DNA of 64,000 nucleotides from Microbulbifer sp. MKSA007 (GTDB lineage: Bacteria; Pseudomonadota; Gammaproteobacteria; Pseudomonadales; Cellvibrionaceae), in assembly GCA_032615215.1 (NCBI GenBank), contig CP128433.1:2873501-2937500 (forward strand), in the 5' to 3' direction. The notes beneath the pieces were generated by a model. It did not search any database. It was not told where the DNA came from and saw only the letters and a program-made list of their open reading frames with translations. This document shows, piece by piece, positions 27,340-35,897 of this stretch. Both the position numbers and the translations under genes were made by a program. The stretch's first letter is position 1, and the number at the start of each line of letters is the position of its first letter.

Positions 27340-28208
27340 ATGTACCAACCATATGCATATGCTCAAGGGATCTTTGGACAACCACAAAACTATGCCGTAC
27401 CTCCGATTAATCCGGTCGTCGGACTCACTCCCCCCAGCCATACCTACCGCTTCAACAGTTAGCACCACAAGGATTGCTGGGAGAGTTTATTAGCCGTGCA
27501 GCCCCGGTAGTTGGTGGCATTGTCGGTGGACCACAAGGTCAATTGATCAATGCACTCGGCGGATTGGGCCAAGTACTGCCCTTCCAGGCCGCACCGCAGC
27601 TTCCACAACAGTTAGCGCCCCACATTCCTCAGCAGCTTGCTCCACAAATTCCACCTCAGTTCGCTCATCAGTTTGCCCCCCAAAACTATCTCAGCGAATT
27701 GATAAACCGCGCGGCCCCAGTTTTGGCCAATTACATCAATAACCCTCAGGCACAGCTAATCAATGCAGCCGCCCAACTAGGGCAGCTCTTACCCTATCAA
27801 GCCGCTCCGCAACTGCCACCGCAAGGTCTCCTCGGTGAGTTGATTAGTCGTGCCGCACCTGCTCTTGGCAACTACATTGGCGTACCTCAACAAGGTCAAC
27901 TCCTTAACAACTTGGCGCGCCTCAACCACCTGCTGCCCTACCAGGCCGCACCGCAATTCACGCCACACCTCGTTCCTCAGACCTACATCGGCCAACCGGT
28001 AAATCAACTGGCACCTGTGGCTCCGGAGCAGTATGGATCGGTTCCCCCGCAGGCTTTTGCACCACTGAGCCAACCGGTGCCATTCCAGGCTTTCCCGCAA
28101 CCACCTCAGCAACCCCTCCAGAATTTGAGTGGCATCGGGCAGCCACTGCCCTATCAGGCAATGCCGCAATCCAACTCAGCCTTTCAGCAACAGGCTTATC
28201 TGCACTAA
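27340..28208 (+). CDS. Pro/Gln-rich repeat protein (frameshifted as assembled)
   Basis: ATG at 27340 follows a GAGGAG site and opens MYQPYAYAQGIFGQPQNYAV; the frame stops at TAG in the 27460s. Adding one C to the six-base run at 27430-27435 joins it to the long downstream frame, giving about 289 residues. It contains three repeats of 43-44 residues (27474-27602, 27687-27815, 27828-27959) built as LLGELISRAAP, a Gly/Asn turn, PQ, QLINALAQLGQ and LLPYQAAPQ, joined by Pro/Gln linkers, then two degenerate copies of the last motif. No signal peptide or known domain. First gene of a cassette with an I9-like protein and a subtilase; a substrate or scaffold role is inferred. Confidence 0.65.
27474..27959 (+). 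repeat. Three tandem-type protein repeats of 43-44 codons
   Basis: Units at 27474-27602, 27687-27815 and 27828-27959 encode the same pattern (E-[FL]-I-x-R-A-A-P near the start, LP[FY]QAAPQ at the end). The second unit is preceded by a Pro/Gln linker of 28 codons, the third by one of 4. Confidence 0.8.
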
Positions 28209-28217
28209 AAATGCAAA

Positions 28218-28241
28218 AAAAGGGGCTTCACGCCCCTTTTC
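28218..28241 (+). terminator. Terminator after the repeat protein
   Basis: AAAGGGGC/GCCCCTTT stem with a five-base loop and four T, ten bases after the stop. It may attenuate read-through into the next two genes. Confidence 0.75.
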
Positions 28242-28298
28242 CTGGGGGTGGGTTCGACCCTGCCCTATTTTGGATGGCGCAGTCACAATGAGAAGAAA

Positions 28299-28532
28299 AT
28301 GAAGAAGTTTGAGCAATATGTAGCCGTACCAAATCGTAAGGTATCAGCTAGCACTCTGGAGCTAGAGGAGCTGGTGAAGGAAGCTTCAAATTGCCCCGAT
28401 GTTAAGGACGTTACTTTGCGCAAAAGCAACGTCACCCTTGTGGCTACACCCGATGCCGTCGACGACCTAAGAAAGAAATTGAGAGGCAAAGTAATTATTG
28501 ATCCGGATCAACCTGTCCACCCTCTCAATTGA
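28299..28532 (+). CDS. Small subtilase-propeptide (I9)-like protein
   Basis: A 77-residue soluble protein, MKKFEQYVAVPNRKVS to VIIDPDQPVHPLN. I chose the ATG at 28299; the frame is open slightly upstream without a site. The pattern of a central beta-strand (VKDVTLRKSNVTLVATPDAV), a helix (DDLRKKL) and the ending DPDQPVHPL resembles the Inhibitor I9 fold of subtilase prodomains, where the C-terminal tail occupies the active site. It ends 80 bases before a subtilase gene, so I infer a separate intramolecular-chaperone or inhibitor acting in trans. Homology needs a profile search. Confidence 0.6.
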   Translation: MKKFEQYVAVPNRKVSASTLELEELVKEASNCPDVKDVTLRKSNVTLVATPDAVDDLRKKLRGKVIIDPDQPVHPLN

Positions 28533-28611
28533 GACTGAAACCCACTCGATTCACCACTTTCAGACGTTTCACACGCGTACTAAATCAGTACCGCACTGAA
28601 AGCGAAGGAAC

Positions 28612-30525
28612 ATGAACATGACTGAATCCCGACAAGAAAAGGCCGCAGGAGAACCTTCGGTCGAGGTTGCAGAGAAAGTCGAGCTACTTATTTCACCCCG
28701 CCGCAGCCTGATGGCTAAATCCATGGGCGTGCAGCCATTGAGCTCGGGCTCAATGCACCATGTGATTTCCACTATTGCCAGGCAGGCAGGTTGTGAGGTG
28801 CTTCGTGAAATACGCCCCGGCAGAAAACTAAAAACGCTGTCTTCCGCCGATGAGGCCACCAATATTTACAAAGTCCGTATGGATGTGGATGCTGCTGCGG
28901 CACTTTACCAGACCACACCACCAAACGTCGCCGTTGAACTGGACTCACTTCTCTCTTACGGGCAAGCGAGCTATTCACCGACCTTTTCCGCAGTTTTTGC
29001 ACAGCAACCCGGACTATTGCGCGAATACCACGTCCAGGCACAGCAGGTGCACTTCCGCGTTATCGGTGCAAAAGGTGAGCCCATACGCGACGCGCAAATA
29101 ATTGTTGAAAGTGCGGGCTTTCCTCAAGAAGGGGTCACCAACAATAAAGGGGAAGTCGCGCTCAGTATTTTTGCGCAAAGCGGCGGCGCTCAAGTGAAAT
29201 CACTTCTGATCCGCCCCGCCAAAGATTTCTGGAACAAATATATTCGCAGCCCCTCCCTATCACTCACCGGTGTAAACCTGGTGAAACTCCAACCCCTAAG
29301 CGAAGCCATACCCAACTTCCCCAATGATGCTTCCTATGGCTGGGGGCAAAAGTACATGGGCCTGGACCAGCTACCCGATGAATACACGGGCAAAGGTATC
29401 AAAATCGCAATCATCGATTCCGGTGCGGATAATAAGCACCCGATACTGAGCCATTTAAAGAATGGTATCGATGTCACCAATAATTACGATGCCAATAGCT
29501 GGGCAGAAGATATCGTCGGCCATGGAACCCACTGTGCAGGAATTATTACAGGCCAACCCTCTGGCTCCGAGGCAATACGCGGTTTTGCTCCTGAAGCCGA
29601 AATCTATGTATTCAAAGTTTTCCCCGGCGGGCAATTTAGCAGCTTGATTGATGCCCTCTCGCATTGTATAGAACTCGGCGTTGACGTAGTGAATATGAGC
29701 CTGGGCAGCTCTGATTCGTCAGAAGCTGTTGAGCAACAGATCGAGGAAGCGGTCCAACATGGTATCGCCTGTATAGTTGCCGCAGGCAACAATGGCGGGG
29801 CAGTCCAGTATCCAGCCAGTTCTCCAAATGCTATGGCTGTCGGCGCTCTGGGAATGCTCAATGAATTCCCCAAAGATTCCTGGGAAGCGCAAACAGTAAT
29901 ACCCTCAACAGCATCAGCCGACGGTCTATTTGTTCCTAGATTTAGCGCTTTCGGCCAGGAAATTTCTGTTGCCGCACCTGGTGTGGGTATCGTTTCGTCT
30001 GTGCCTGACAAAGGCTTCGATGTTCAATCAGGTACATCAATGGCCGCGCCGCATATTACCGGTTTGGCAGCACTACTACTTGCCCACCATCCATTATTTA
30101 AAGGTGTGCTCCGGCAGAAAGATGTATCCAGGGTGACCGCCTTATTCCAACTAATCCGATCCTTGGCCGCACCAATGCCCCTCGGGGCAGAGAGAGTTGG
30201 CGCAGGTGTTCCCAAGCTTTTCGGTATCAACTCCGCTTTTGAGTCCGCCAAAGAGCAAGCAAGGGCCGCGGGTACTCATGCCGCTACCGCGCAAGGTCCC
30301 TCCTCGGCCACTCCATACTCTGGATTTACCATGAGTCCTTTACAGGGCTACCCCCCTCAAGCTACACCCAGTTGGCAGGGGCAGTTTGTGCCGGGAGGCT
30401 ATTACCCTTCCGAAATAGCAGCGGTTAACCCCCAGCAACCAATGGTAAGTAGTTTTCCAGATGGATTTGCCCTGAGCGCCTACGGTATGCAGTTCGTTGA
30501 TCCCCGTGCAATCAGATATTGGTAG
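28612..30525 (+). CDS. S8 subtilisin-like protease with prodomain and Gly/Pro-rich tail, no signal peptide
   Basis: A 637-residue protease. The catalytic triad is visible: Asp269 in IAIIDSGAD, His304 in VGHGTHCAGI and Ser476 in SGTSMAAPHITG, with oxyanion Asn393 in AAGNNGG. Residues 84-116 (NIYKVRMDVDAAAALYQTTP...VAVELDSLL) look like an I9-type prodomain; residues 145-190 resemble a carboxypeptidase-regulatory/Ig-like fold (GEPIRDAQIIVESAG). About 100 residues after the catalytic domain are rich in Pro, Gln, Gly and Tyr, similar in composition to the repeat protein two genes upstream. There is no signal peptide, so it may act inside the cell or leave by another route. ATG at 28612 follows GAAGGA. 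Confidence 0.85.
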   Translation: MNMTESRQEKAAGEPSVEVAEKVELLISPRRSLMAKSMGVQPLSSGSMHHVISTIARQAGCEVLREIRPGRKLKTLSSADEATNIYKVRMDVDAAAALYQTTPPNVAVELDSLLSYGQASYSPTFSAVFAQQPGLLREYHVQAQQVHFRVIGAKGEPIRDAQIIVESAGFPQEGVTNNKGEVALSIFAQSGGAQVKSLLIRPAKDFWNKYIRSPSLSLTGVNLVKLQPLSEAIPNFPNDASYGWGQKYMGLDQLPDEYTGKGIKIAIIDSGADNKHPILSHLKNGIDVTNNYDANSWAEDIVGHGTHCAGIITGQPSGSEAIRGFAPEAEIYVFKVFPGGQFSSLIDALSHCIELGVDVVNMSLGSSDSSEAVEQQIEEAVQHGIACIVAAGNNGGAVQYPASSPNAMAVGALGMLNEFPKDSWEAQTVIPSTASADGLFVPRFSAFGQEISVAAPGVGIVSSVPDKGFDVQSGTSMAAPHITGLAALLLAHHPLFKGVLRQKDVSRVTALFQLIRSLAAPMPLGAERVGAGVPKLFGINSAFESAKEQARAAGTHAATAQGPSSATPYSGFTMSPLQGYPPQATPSWQGQFVPGGYYPSEIAAVNPQQPMVSSFPDGFALSAYGMQFVDPRAIRYW

Positions 30526-30563
30526 CTCTGTCGCCATCGTCAGTTAGACTGCAAAAGACCTTT

Positions 30564-30590
30564 CAAGACCGCAGTTATGCTGCGGTCTTG
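30564..30590 (+). terminator. Hairpin after the subtilase
   Basis: AAGACCGCAG/CTGCGGTCTT with a five-base loop, about 40 bases after the stop. T tract is short. Confidence 0.65.
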
Positions 30591-30909
30591 TCCTTCGTAG
30601 CATTCAATTCCCACTTAGGCAGCATGCCTGCCCGCTAATCCAGCCCTCTCAAAAGATGCTTGTGACGGCCCACCCACATCTCCCTTCTTGTTTACTAATA
30701 CGGGAGATGCTTACTAGTATGCACTGCCATATGATAACGACTTTGTAAGTGTATTCTTTTTAAATGGTACATATCTGAAAACCAATCAAATGAAACCTGC
30801 CACCTCATAACTGGCTAGCTTGTGACCAGTTTGCTTGAAGGTGACACAAGGGCACCTGTAGGCTTAAATACTGTCAAAACGATCAATTGTTGGATTTCCC
30901 GCCGAAGAA
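30591..30909. other. Intergenic, subtilase to metallopeptidase gene
   Basis: No gene seen. It probably holds the promoter of the metallopeptidase-like gene; a candidate core could not be fixed. Confidence 0.4.
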
Positions 30910-32135
30910 ATGATGCTTAAACGATTACTAACACTGCCGCTATTACTCGCCACTCTATCCCCTGCTGTTCAGGCTTATGAGATTCTTTACAGTGCAGAGA
31001 TCTCACCCAACTCCAAGCTCGCTGAGGTGGAAATGGCGCTCAGCGGTGATGATATGCCAAGTAAGCTCGTTCTAAACTTGCGCTCTGGCCGCTATCAGGA
31101 CCTGGAAAGTGACACCCCCTAAAGATCGAGGGCGACAAAGCAACCTGGCACCCCGAAGGAAAGAACCCCGCCCTCAAGTACCGCTTTGTCATAGACAACC
31201 AGCGTAGCAACGGTGGCTACGACTCACGGATCACCAAAGACTGGGCAATTCTCCGCAGCGATAAATTGATTGCACCCGTATCGGCAACCAGCCGTGGCCG
31301 CTCTACCGCCCGCCTTAAGCTGGAACTTCCTGACCAATGGTATGCGGCCCTACCCTACCCTGAGATCGAAGATAACCTATACGAGTTATCTGACCCCAAG
31401 CGTAAGTTTGTAAGACCCAAGGGCTGGATGATTGTAGGGAAAATTGGCAGTCGGCAGGATATGATTGCCGGCACTGAAACCCGTGTTGCAGGCCCTAAAA
31501 ATGAGAATATTCGGCGGCAAGACATCCTGGCCTTCCTAAATTGGAACCTGCCAGAGCTCAAGAAGATCTTCCCCCTCTTCCCTGATCATCTATTGATCGT
31601 AACCGCTGACGACCCCATGTGGCGCGGCGGACTATCGGGGACACGCTCTCTATATATGCATGCTGATCGACCATTGATCAGCGGCAACCGCACCAGCAGC
31701 ATGATCCACGAGTTAGTTCATGTGGGCACGGGAATTCACGGCGACGATGAGAGCGATTGGATTGTAGAGGGACTGGCTGAGTTTTACTCCCTGGAGATTT
31801 TAAGGCGAACTGGTGGCATCAGTGAAACCCGCTATCAGGAGGCAATGGATAAACTGATTAAATGGGGTAAGAAGGCTCCTTCACTATTAGTCGAACGCTC
31901 ATCCGGCCCCATTACTGCCCGTGCGGCCGGGGTAATGCAGCAACTGGATAAAGAGATTCGCGAGGCCAGCAATGGCAAGGCAAGTATTGATGACGTCGCA
32001 CGGGAACTGGCTCAAGCACGCGGTGAAGTGACTCTGGAAAGGTTTAGGTCCCTGTCTGAGAAAGCAGCCGGTAAACCCGTGGATGCATTAGCCACAGAAA
32101 ACCTGACAGACCGGGCGAAAGACTCCAATAAATAG
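30910..32135 (+). CDS. Secreted HExxH metallopeptidase-like protein (frameshifted as assembled)
   Basis: The start encodes a signal peptide (MMLKRLLTLPLLLATLSPAV, cleavage probably after QA). The frame stops at 31122; adding one C to the five-base run at 31115-31119 restores a frame of about 408 residues to 32135. The middle carries HELVH followed 20 residues later by EGLAEFYSLE, the arrangement of gluzincin (M1/M61-type) active sites, with two His and a downstream Glu binding zinc. The N-terminal part is beta-rich, as in M61-like glycyl aminopeptidases. I infer a periplasmic or secreted zinc peptidase; the substrate is unknown. Confidence 0.7.
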
Positions 32136-32140
32136 CAGAC

Positions 32141-32285
32141 AAAAAAAAGCCCTGACGACGGGGGAGAGCGTCAGGGCCAAGACCATTAGGAGTGAAACTT
32201 GGAGGATTTCATCCTTGCTTCCGGGTGGCAGCCATGTGAGCCACCCTACCAGCATTACTAAACACGTTGGGGGAGATGTGTTAGC
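32141..32285 (-). ncRNA. Candidate structured small RNA with terminator
   Basis: Read on the minus strand, this stretch gives in order: a hairpin CTAACAC/GTGTTTAG (32258-32284), a GC hairpin GGGTGGC/GCCACCC (about 32223-32246), a small GGAT-GAA-ATCC hairpin, a CCAAG/CTTGG pairing and finally GCCCTGACG/CGTCAGGGC (32149-32177) followed by eight T. That last element is a complete intrinsic terminator with no coding gene upstream of it on this strand. An AAGGAUG in the RNA could bind CsrA. Transcript and start site are inferred. Confidence 0.45.
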
Positions 32286-32466
32286 CAGATAAAGACAGTA
32301 TCGAACACAGGTCACAGATTGCCAGCACACCTGAAGATTAATTTAGAACAAATGGAAATAGGTTCTTGAGCACCAGTGCTAAAAGTTATTATAGCCCTCC
32401 CCCACCATCAGAAGGTAACTTTTCCTACTTTTTTTCACTTGATTGCAACATTGATGAAAACAATGC

Positions 32467-32494
32467 TTGACTAATCCTCTAGAGTCCCTAAAAT
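32467..32494 (+). promoter_or_regulatory. Promoter of the tRNA-Cys/tRNA-Leu unit
   Basis: TTGACT, 16 bases, TAAAAT lies about 110 bases before tRNA-Cys, with no other gene between. Confidence 0.5.
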
Positions 32495-32604
32495 GGCGCC
32501 CACTTACACAGCGAAACGCACGTAAGTATAAGAAAACGCTAGGATTTTTCAGATTTATCAGATAGAATTCGCAGCGTTCTTTTCCGCCAAAGGCGGATAA
32601 AAAA

Positions 32605-32678
32605 GGCTAGGTGGCAGAGTGGTCATGCAGCGGACTGCAACTCCGTGTACGCCGGTTCGATTCCGACCCTAGCCTCCA
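32605..32678 (+). tRNA. tRNA-Cys (anticodon GCA)
   Basis: A 74-base cloverleaf with acceptor GGCTAGG/CCTAGCC, anticodon loop CTGCAAC and T-arm GGTTCGATTCC, with encoded CCA. Confidence 0.96.
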
Positions 32679-32768
32679 TTTTCCTCTTCATTGCAATATC
32701 CTGTTGAATGCAATGAAAGTGAGAATGAAGGGCAAGCATTAAACATCGCCCTCTCTCGCAAAGGATCT

Positions 32769-32855
32769 GCCCGGGTGGTGGAATTGGTAGACACAGGAGA
32801 CTTAAAATCTCCCGGCTTCACGGCCGTGCCGGTTCAAGTCCGGCCCCGGGCACCA
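32769..32855 (+). tRNA. tRNA-Leu (anticodon TAA)
   Basis: An 87-base class II tRNA with long variable arm; acceptor GCCCGGG/CCCGGGC, anticodon arm GGAGA-CTTAAAA-TCTCC, encoded CCA. It follows tRNA-Cys by 90 bases, probably in one transcript. Confidence 0.96.
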
Positions 32856-33571
32856 ATCAGATCTTTGAAATCAATAAGCAACTCCCCACTTCGTGCAAAT
32901 CTGGCGCACCCCATTTTTAAAGTTAAATTTCTTCCACTGATACACTAGTAGTTACCGTCCCGCTTGCGCCACCAATCAAGCTACACCGAGCTTTGTCGCT
33001 AGATAGCTTGAGATCCATCGACCCTCAAGTTTCATTTATAGAGCTACTGAGCCACTAAGCATCAGCACCACCTGGTTGATTATTTCGCGAACATGCAAGA
33101 CGAAAGAGTGCATGGCTGAAATAAGCTTTAAAGGGCGCGAGGTCTGCAATCTGGTAGTCACCGGAGGAGTCGCACTCTATAACAATCAGGCCGGCTGCTT
33201 TTTACCTACCTTCGTTACAGCACCTCTCATTATCGGGATACCCTCTTAGCAGCCAACGGCTTAGCCTTTGAGCTTCTCATGCCTTGGCGCTCAAAGGTGG
33301 CACCCCAGCATTTTAAATAAAATACTTATCCACGATGCAGTGAAAATGTGTATGTAGCCAGAACTCCCTGACCCCACCTTTAGTCACCGTCGCAGCTGAA
33401 GAGGCTAACCCCACATTATTGGAAACCTATAGGGCAACTAAGAATGTTTTAAAATGGAATTCATTTATAACGAGAGCAGCAGCCTCGAGCTTCCCAGCAC
33501 CTTCCTTAACAGCCTGAAAAATAGCAACTTACTTAGTCAATATTGGCTGACTTGCAAGTAAATCGCCATTA
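32856..33571. other. Intergenic, tRNA-Leu to folE
   Basis: No established gene. A 45-residue open frame at 33112-33249 is described separately. An inverted repeat (CCTTTGAGC/GCTCAAAGG) near 33268-33301 could be a hairpin. No copy of a tRNA 3' end that would mark an integration site was seen. Confidence 0.4.
33112..33249 (+). CDS. Possible 45-residue small protein
   Basis: ATG at 33112 opens MAEISFKGREVCNLVVTGGV and ends in a hydrophobic stretch (FVTAPLIIGIPS). The ribosome site is weak (GAAAGAG). It could be a small membrane peptide, a gene remnant, or chance. Confidence 0.2.
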   Translation: MAEISFKGREVCNLVVTGGVALYNNQAGCFLPTFVTAPLIIGIPS

Positions 33572-34114
33572 CTACCGATGCAGCAAAGAGAAAAACTCAT
33601 TGCGTGTAGCTTGGTTACTGCGAAAGGTACCGAGCATAGCCAATGTTCTCATCATTGAATTTTGCTTTTGAGGCCCGCGCATCATCATGCATGTGTGCCC
33701 GGCCTCAATAACTACAGCAACTCCGGTAGCACCAATGACACCTTGCAGGGTCTCAGCAATTTGAGTAGTAAGCCTTTCCTGGATTTGCAAGCGACGCGCA
33801 AACATATCAACAATACGCGCTAACTTGGAAACACCTAAAATCTTGCCATTAGGGATATAAGCCACATGACTGTGACCTATAAATGGTAGCAAGTGATGCT
33901 CACATAAGGAATAAAGCTCGATATCCTTAACTAGCACTATCTCATTGCTATCGAAAGGAAAAATCGCATTGTTGACTACATCTTCGATAGTTTGATCATA
34001 ACCACGGGTTAGGTATTTCATAGCAGTGGCGGCGCGGTCGGGCGTGTCCTTGAGACCTGGACGCTGTGGATCCTCACCTATTTCTTCAATAATTCGTGCG
34101 TAGTGTTCTTTCAT
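33572..34114 (-). CDS. folE: GTP cyclohydrolase I
   Basis: FolE converts GTP to 7,8-dihydroneopterin triphosphate, the first step of folate and of other pterins. The 180-residue product has the zinc and active-site motifs LCEHHLLPF and AGHTCMMMRG, plus the GTP-binding SKLARIVDMFARRLQIQERL. I chose the ATG at 34114 (MKEHYARII), which gives the family length; the frame is open 20 codons further. A PTPS/QueD homologue lies beyond the IS element on the other strand, so this copy may feed a tetrahydropterin or deazapurine branch rather than folate alone. Confidence 0.93.
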   Translation of the reverse strand: MKEHYARIIEEIGEDPQRPGLKDTPDRAATAMKYLTRGYDQTIEDVVNNAIFPFDSNEIVLVKDIELYSLCEHHLLPFIGHSHVAYIPNGKILGVSKLARIVDMFARRLQIQERLTTQIAETLQGVIGATGVAVVIEAGHTCMMMRGPQKQNSMMRTLAMLGTFRSNQATRNEFFSLLHR

Positions 34115-34537
34115 ACCATTTCCGCAACATCTTCCAGTCAAGTATGTATTAAAGCTACCACCCACCCTGCTCACTCACAGCCCGGTATCAAGAACCACAT
34201 AACTCCTGATAAAACCGCCTATACTTAAGGATAGACTCTTTCAAAAAAACTAAAATATAACTGGAATTTACACTGCTTTGGAGAACAACAAACCAACTAG
34301 ATTATAAATAATCCGCTATCTGAACAATCAAAAGTATATCCCTTAATCATGTTTACCCTCAGACCCCAAGTCGATTAAACAATTTGAAAACAGACCTTTG
34401 CCAACTGCATAAACCACACCTAATAAAACTTAATTTTTCATCAGAAAAAATTGAGCAGAGTAATTTTCACTCGAATTCGGGCAGGAAATACAAGAAGAAT
34501 GAAAAACCACCAGAATCGAAATAATATAAGAATTGTT
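34115..34537. other. Intergenic, folE to IS element
   Basis: AT-rich and without a supported gene; contains the folE promoter by position. Confidence 0.4.
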
Positions 34538-34563
34538 GTGGTCAACTCCAACCGGACACTTCT

Positions 34564-35367
34564 TTAAGCACATTTCTCAAATTCGATAGGGGCTAGGTCT
34601 CCCAGTGTTGTATGTATTCTGCGTGAGTTGTAATAAGCAATATAGGCTCTTACATCTGCTACCGCATCCTCCCTTGTCGGATAAAGGTTTCCCGTTACCC
34701 ACTCCCGCTTCAGGCTGCTGAAGAAACGTTCAGTCGGTGCGTTGTCCCAACAATTTCCCTTACGGCTCATTGAACACACCATCCCATGCTGACTCAATAA
34801 CGTTTGGTAGGTATGGCTGGCATACTGACTGCCACGATCAGAGTGATGCAGGAGACCTTTTGGGGGCGAACGCAAATTGACAGCCATCATCAACGCACGA
34901 GTTACCAGGGCCGTTTCCATCTTGCGATCTAGATGCCAACCAATAATCCGGCGCGAATAGAGATCAATCACTACCGCCAAGTACAACCAGCCCTGCGAAG
35001 TCCAAATATATGTAATATCAGTCGTCCAAACTTGATTTTTAGCGCTCGGTGAGAACTCCCTATTCAGAAGGTTCTCTGCGACCGGCAGGTGATGTTTACT
35101 GTCTGTCGTCAGTGTAAATCGCTTCTTACGCTTTACTGCCAAGCCTAGCTTTTTCATGAGCTTGCGGACTCGATAGCGCCCGACTTCAAAGCCTTCTTTA
35201 CGTAACAGCTTCATTAACCGACGACTTCCCAGGCTCTGTCTAGATTCTGCAAATAGGGCCTTCAAACGATGGCATAGTTGCCATGTTTGAGCATCTATTG
35301 AGCTATTACCACGGCAACACCAATCGTAATAACCAGTTTTACTTACTTGCATTACCCGGCAGAGCAC
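34564..35367 (-). CDS. IS3-family transposase OrfB (DDE integrase domain)
   Basis: A 267-residue rve-type integrase with the DDE triad: Asp in VWTTDITYIWT, Asp in HHSDRGSQYASH and Glu in NCWDNAPTERFFSSLKREW. The annotated GTG start at 35367 is nominal: in IS3 elements OrfB is normally made as an OrfAB fusion by -1 frameshifting in orfA, here at A-AAA-AAG around 35446-35452. Confidence 0.94.
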   Translation of the reverse strand: MLCRVMQVSKTGYYDWCCRGNSSIDAQTWQLCHRLKALFAESRQSLGSRRLMKLLRKEGFEVGRYRVRKLMKKLGLAVKRKKRFTLTTDSKHHLPVAENLLNREFSPSAKNQVWTTDITYIWTSQGWLYLAVVIDLYSRRIIGWHLDRKMETALVTRALMMAVNLRSPPKGLLHHSDRGSQYASHTYQTLLSQHGMVCSMSRKGNCWDNAPTERFFSSLKREWVTGNLYPTREDAVADVRAYIAYYNSRRIHTTLGDLAPIEFEKCA

Positions 35368-35411
35368 CCTAACAGGAAAGCTGCCTTGCTGTTTTTCAAT
35401 AAAGCTGTACT

Positions 35412-35702
35412 TTATTTCATTTCTTTCGCAAAGAAGGCGCTGGCCTTTTTTAGGATTTCTTTCTCCATCCGCAACTGCTTATTTTCACGTCGTAATCGCT
35501 CTAATTCTGCGCGCTCACCTACATCCAACCTCACACCGTCTTCTTCCTGCTTCAGTTCCTTTATCCAGCGTCGCAGGTTATTGGCTGTTGTTCCTACAAC
35601 CTCTGCTGCTTTAGAAATTGAATACCCTTGCTCAGAGACTAGCGCTACGGCGTCTTTCTTAAATTCCGGCTTGAAATGCCGACGTGTACCTTTTGTTGTC
35701 AT
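35412..35702 (-). CDS. IS3-family transposase OrfA
   Basis: A 96-residue helix-turn-helix protein (RRHFKPEFKKDAVALVSEQG, then SKAAEVVGTTANNLRRWIKE) ending in a leucine zipper-like coiled coil (LERLRRENKQLRMEKEILKK). It binds the element ends. A slippery A6G heptamer near its 3' end allows -1 frameshifting into orfB; after slippage the frame reads through to the integrase without a stop. Confidence 0.93.
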   Translation of the reverse strand: MTTKGTRRHFKPEFKKDAVALVSEQGYSISKAAEVVGTTANNLRRWIKELKQEEDGVRLDVGERAELERLRRENKQLRMEKEILKKASAFFAKEMK

Positions 35703-35897
35703 ACTTCACCTCGCTTGGTAGTTTTACCATCTTAGCGAAGTGTCCGGAAGGATTAGACCACTACAAATTACAACAAATAACAGATCGCATTTATTCTCAG
35801 CAATTTAAAACTCGATTTACGATATAGAATATAATCATTAAGTACACTTTATTTTTTTGTTGTTTTTTATGGTCAGCCTTATATTAGGAATAGCTAT

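Larger units (their letters stand above)
34538..35761 (-). mobile_element. IS3-family insertion sequence
   Basis: The element spans 1.22 kb and is bounded by imperfect inverted repeats of 25 bases (21 matches): left starts GTGGTCAACTCC, right reads GTGGTCTAATCC on the complement, and both end CCGGACACTTC. Between them lie orfA and orfB in the order and frames expected of IS3 elements. No clear target duplication flanks it, so either the ends are slightly misplaced or the duplication has decayed. Confidence 0.9.

Noticed and set aside
27430..27435. Phase-variable C tract in the repeat-protein gene
   Set aside because: Phase-variable tracts are usually longer than six, and the same defect occurs in lpxK.
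32149..32177. Terminator of the metallopeptidase gene
   Set aside because: On the plus strand no T tract follows; the T8 is on the minus strand only, so it fits a minus-strand transcript better.
34564..35702. orfA/orfB break as another sequencing error
   Set aside because: IS3 elements use a programmed -1 shift, and a slippery A6G heptamer is present, so this break is normal.
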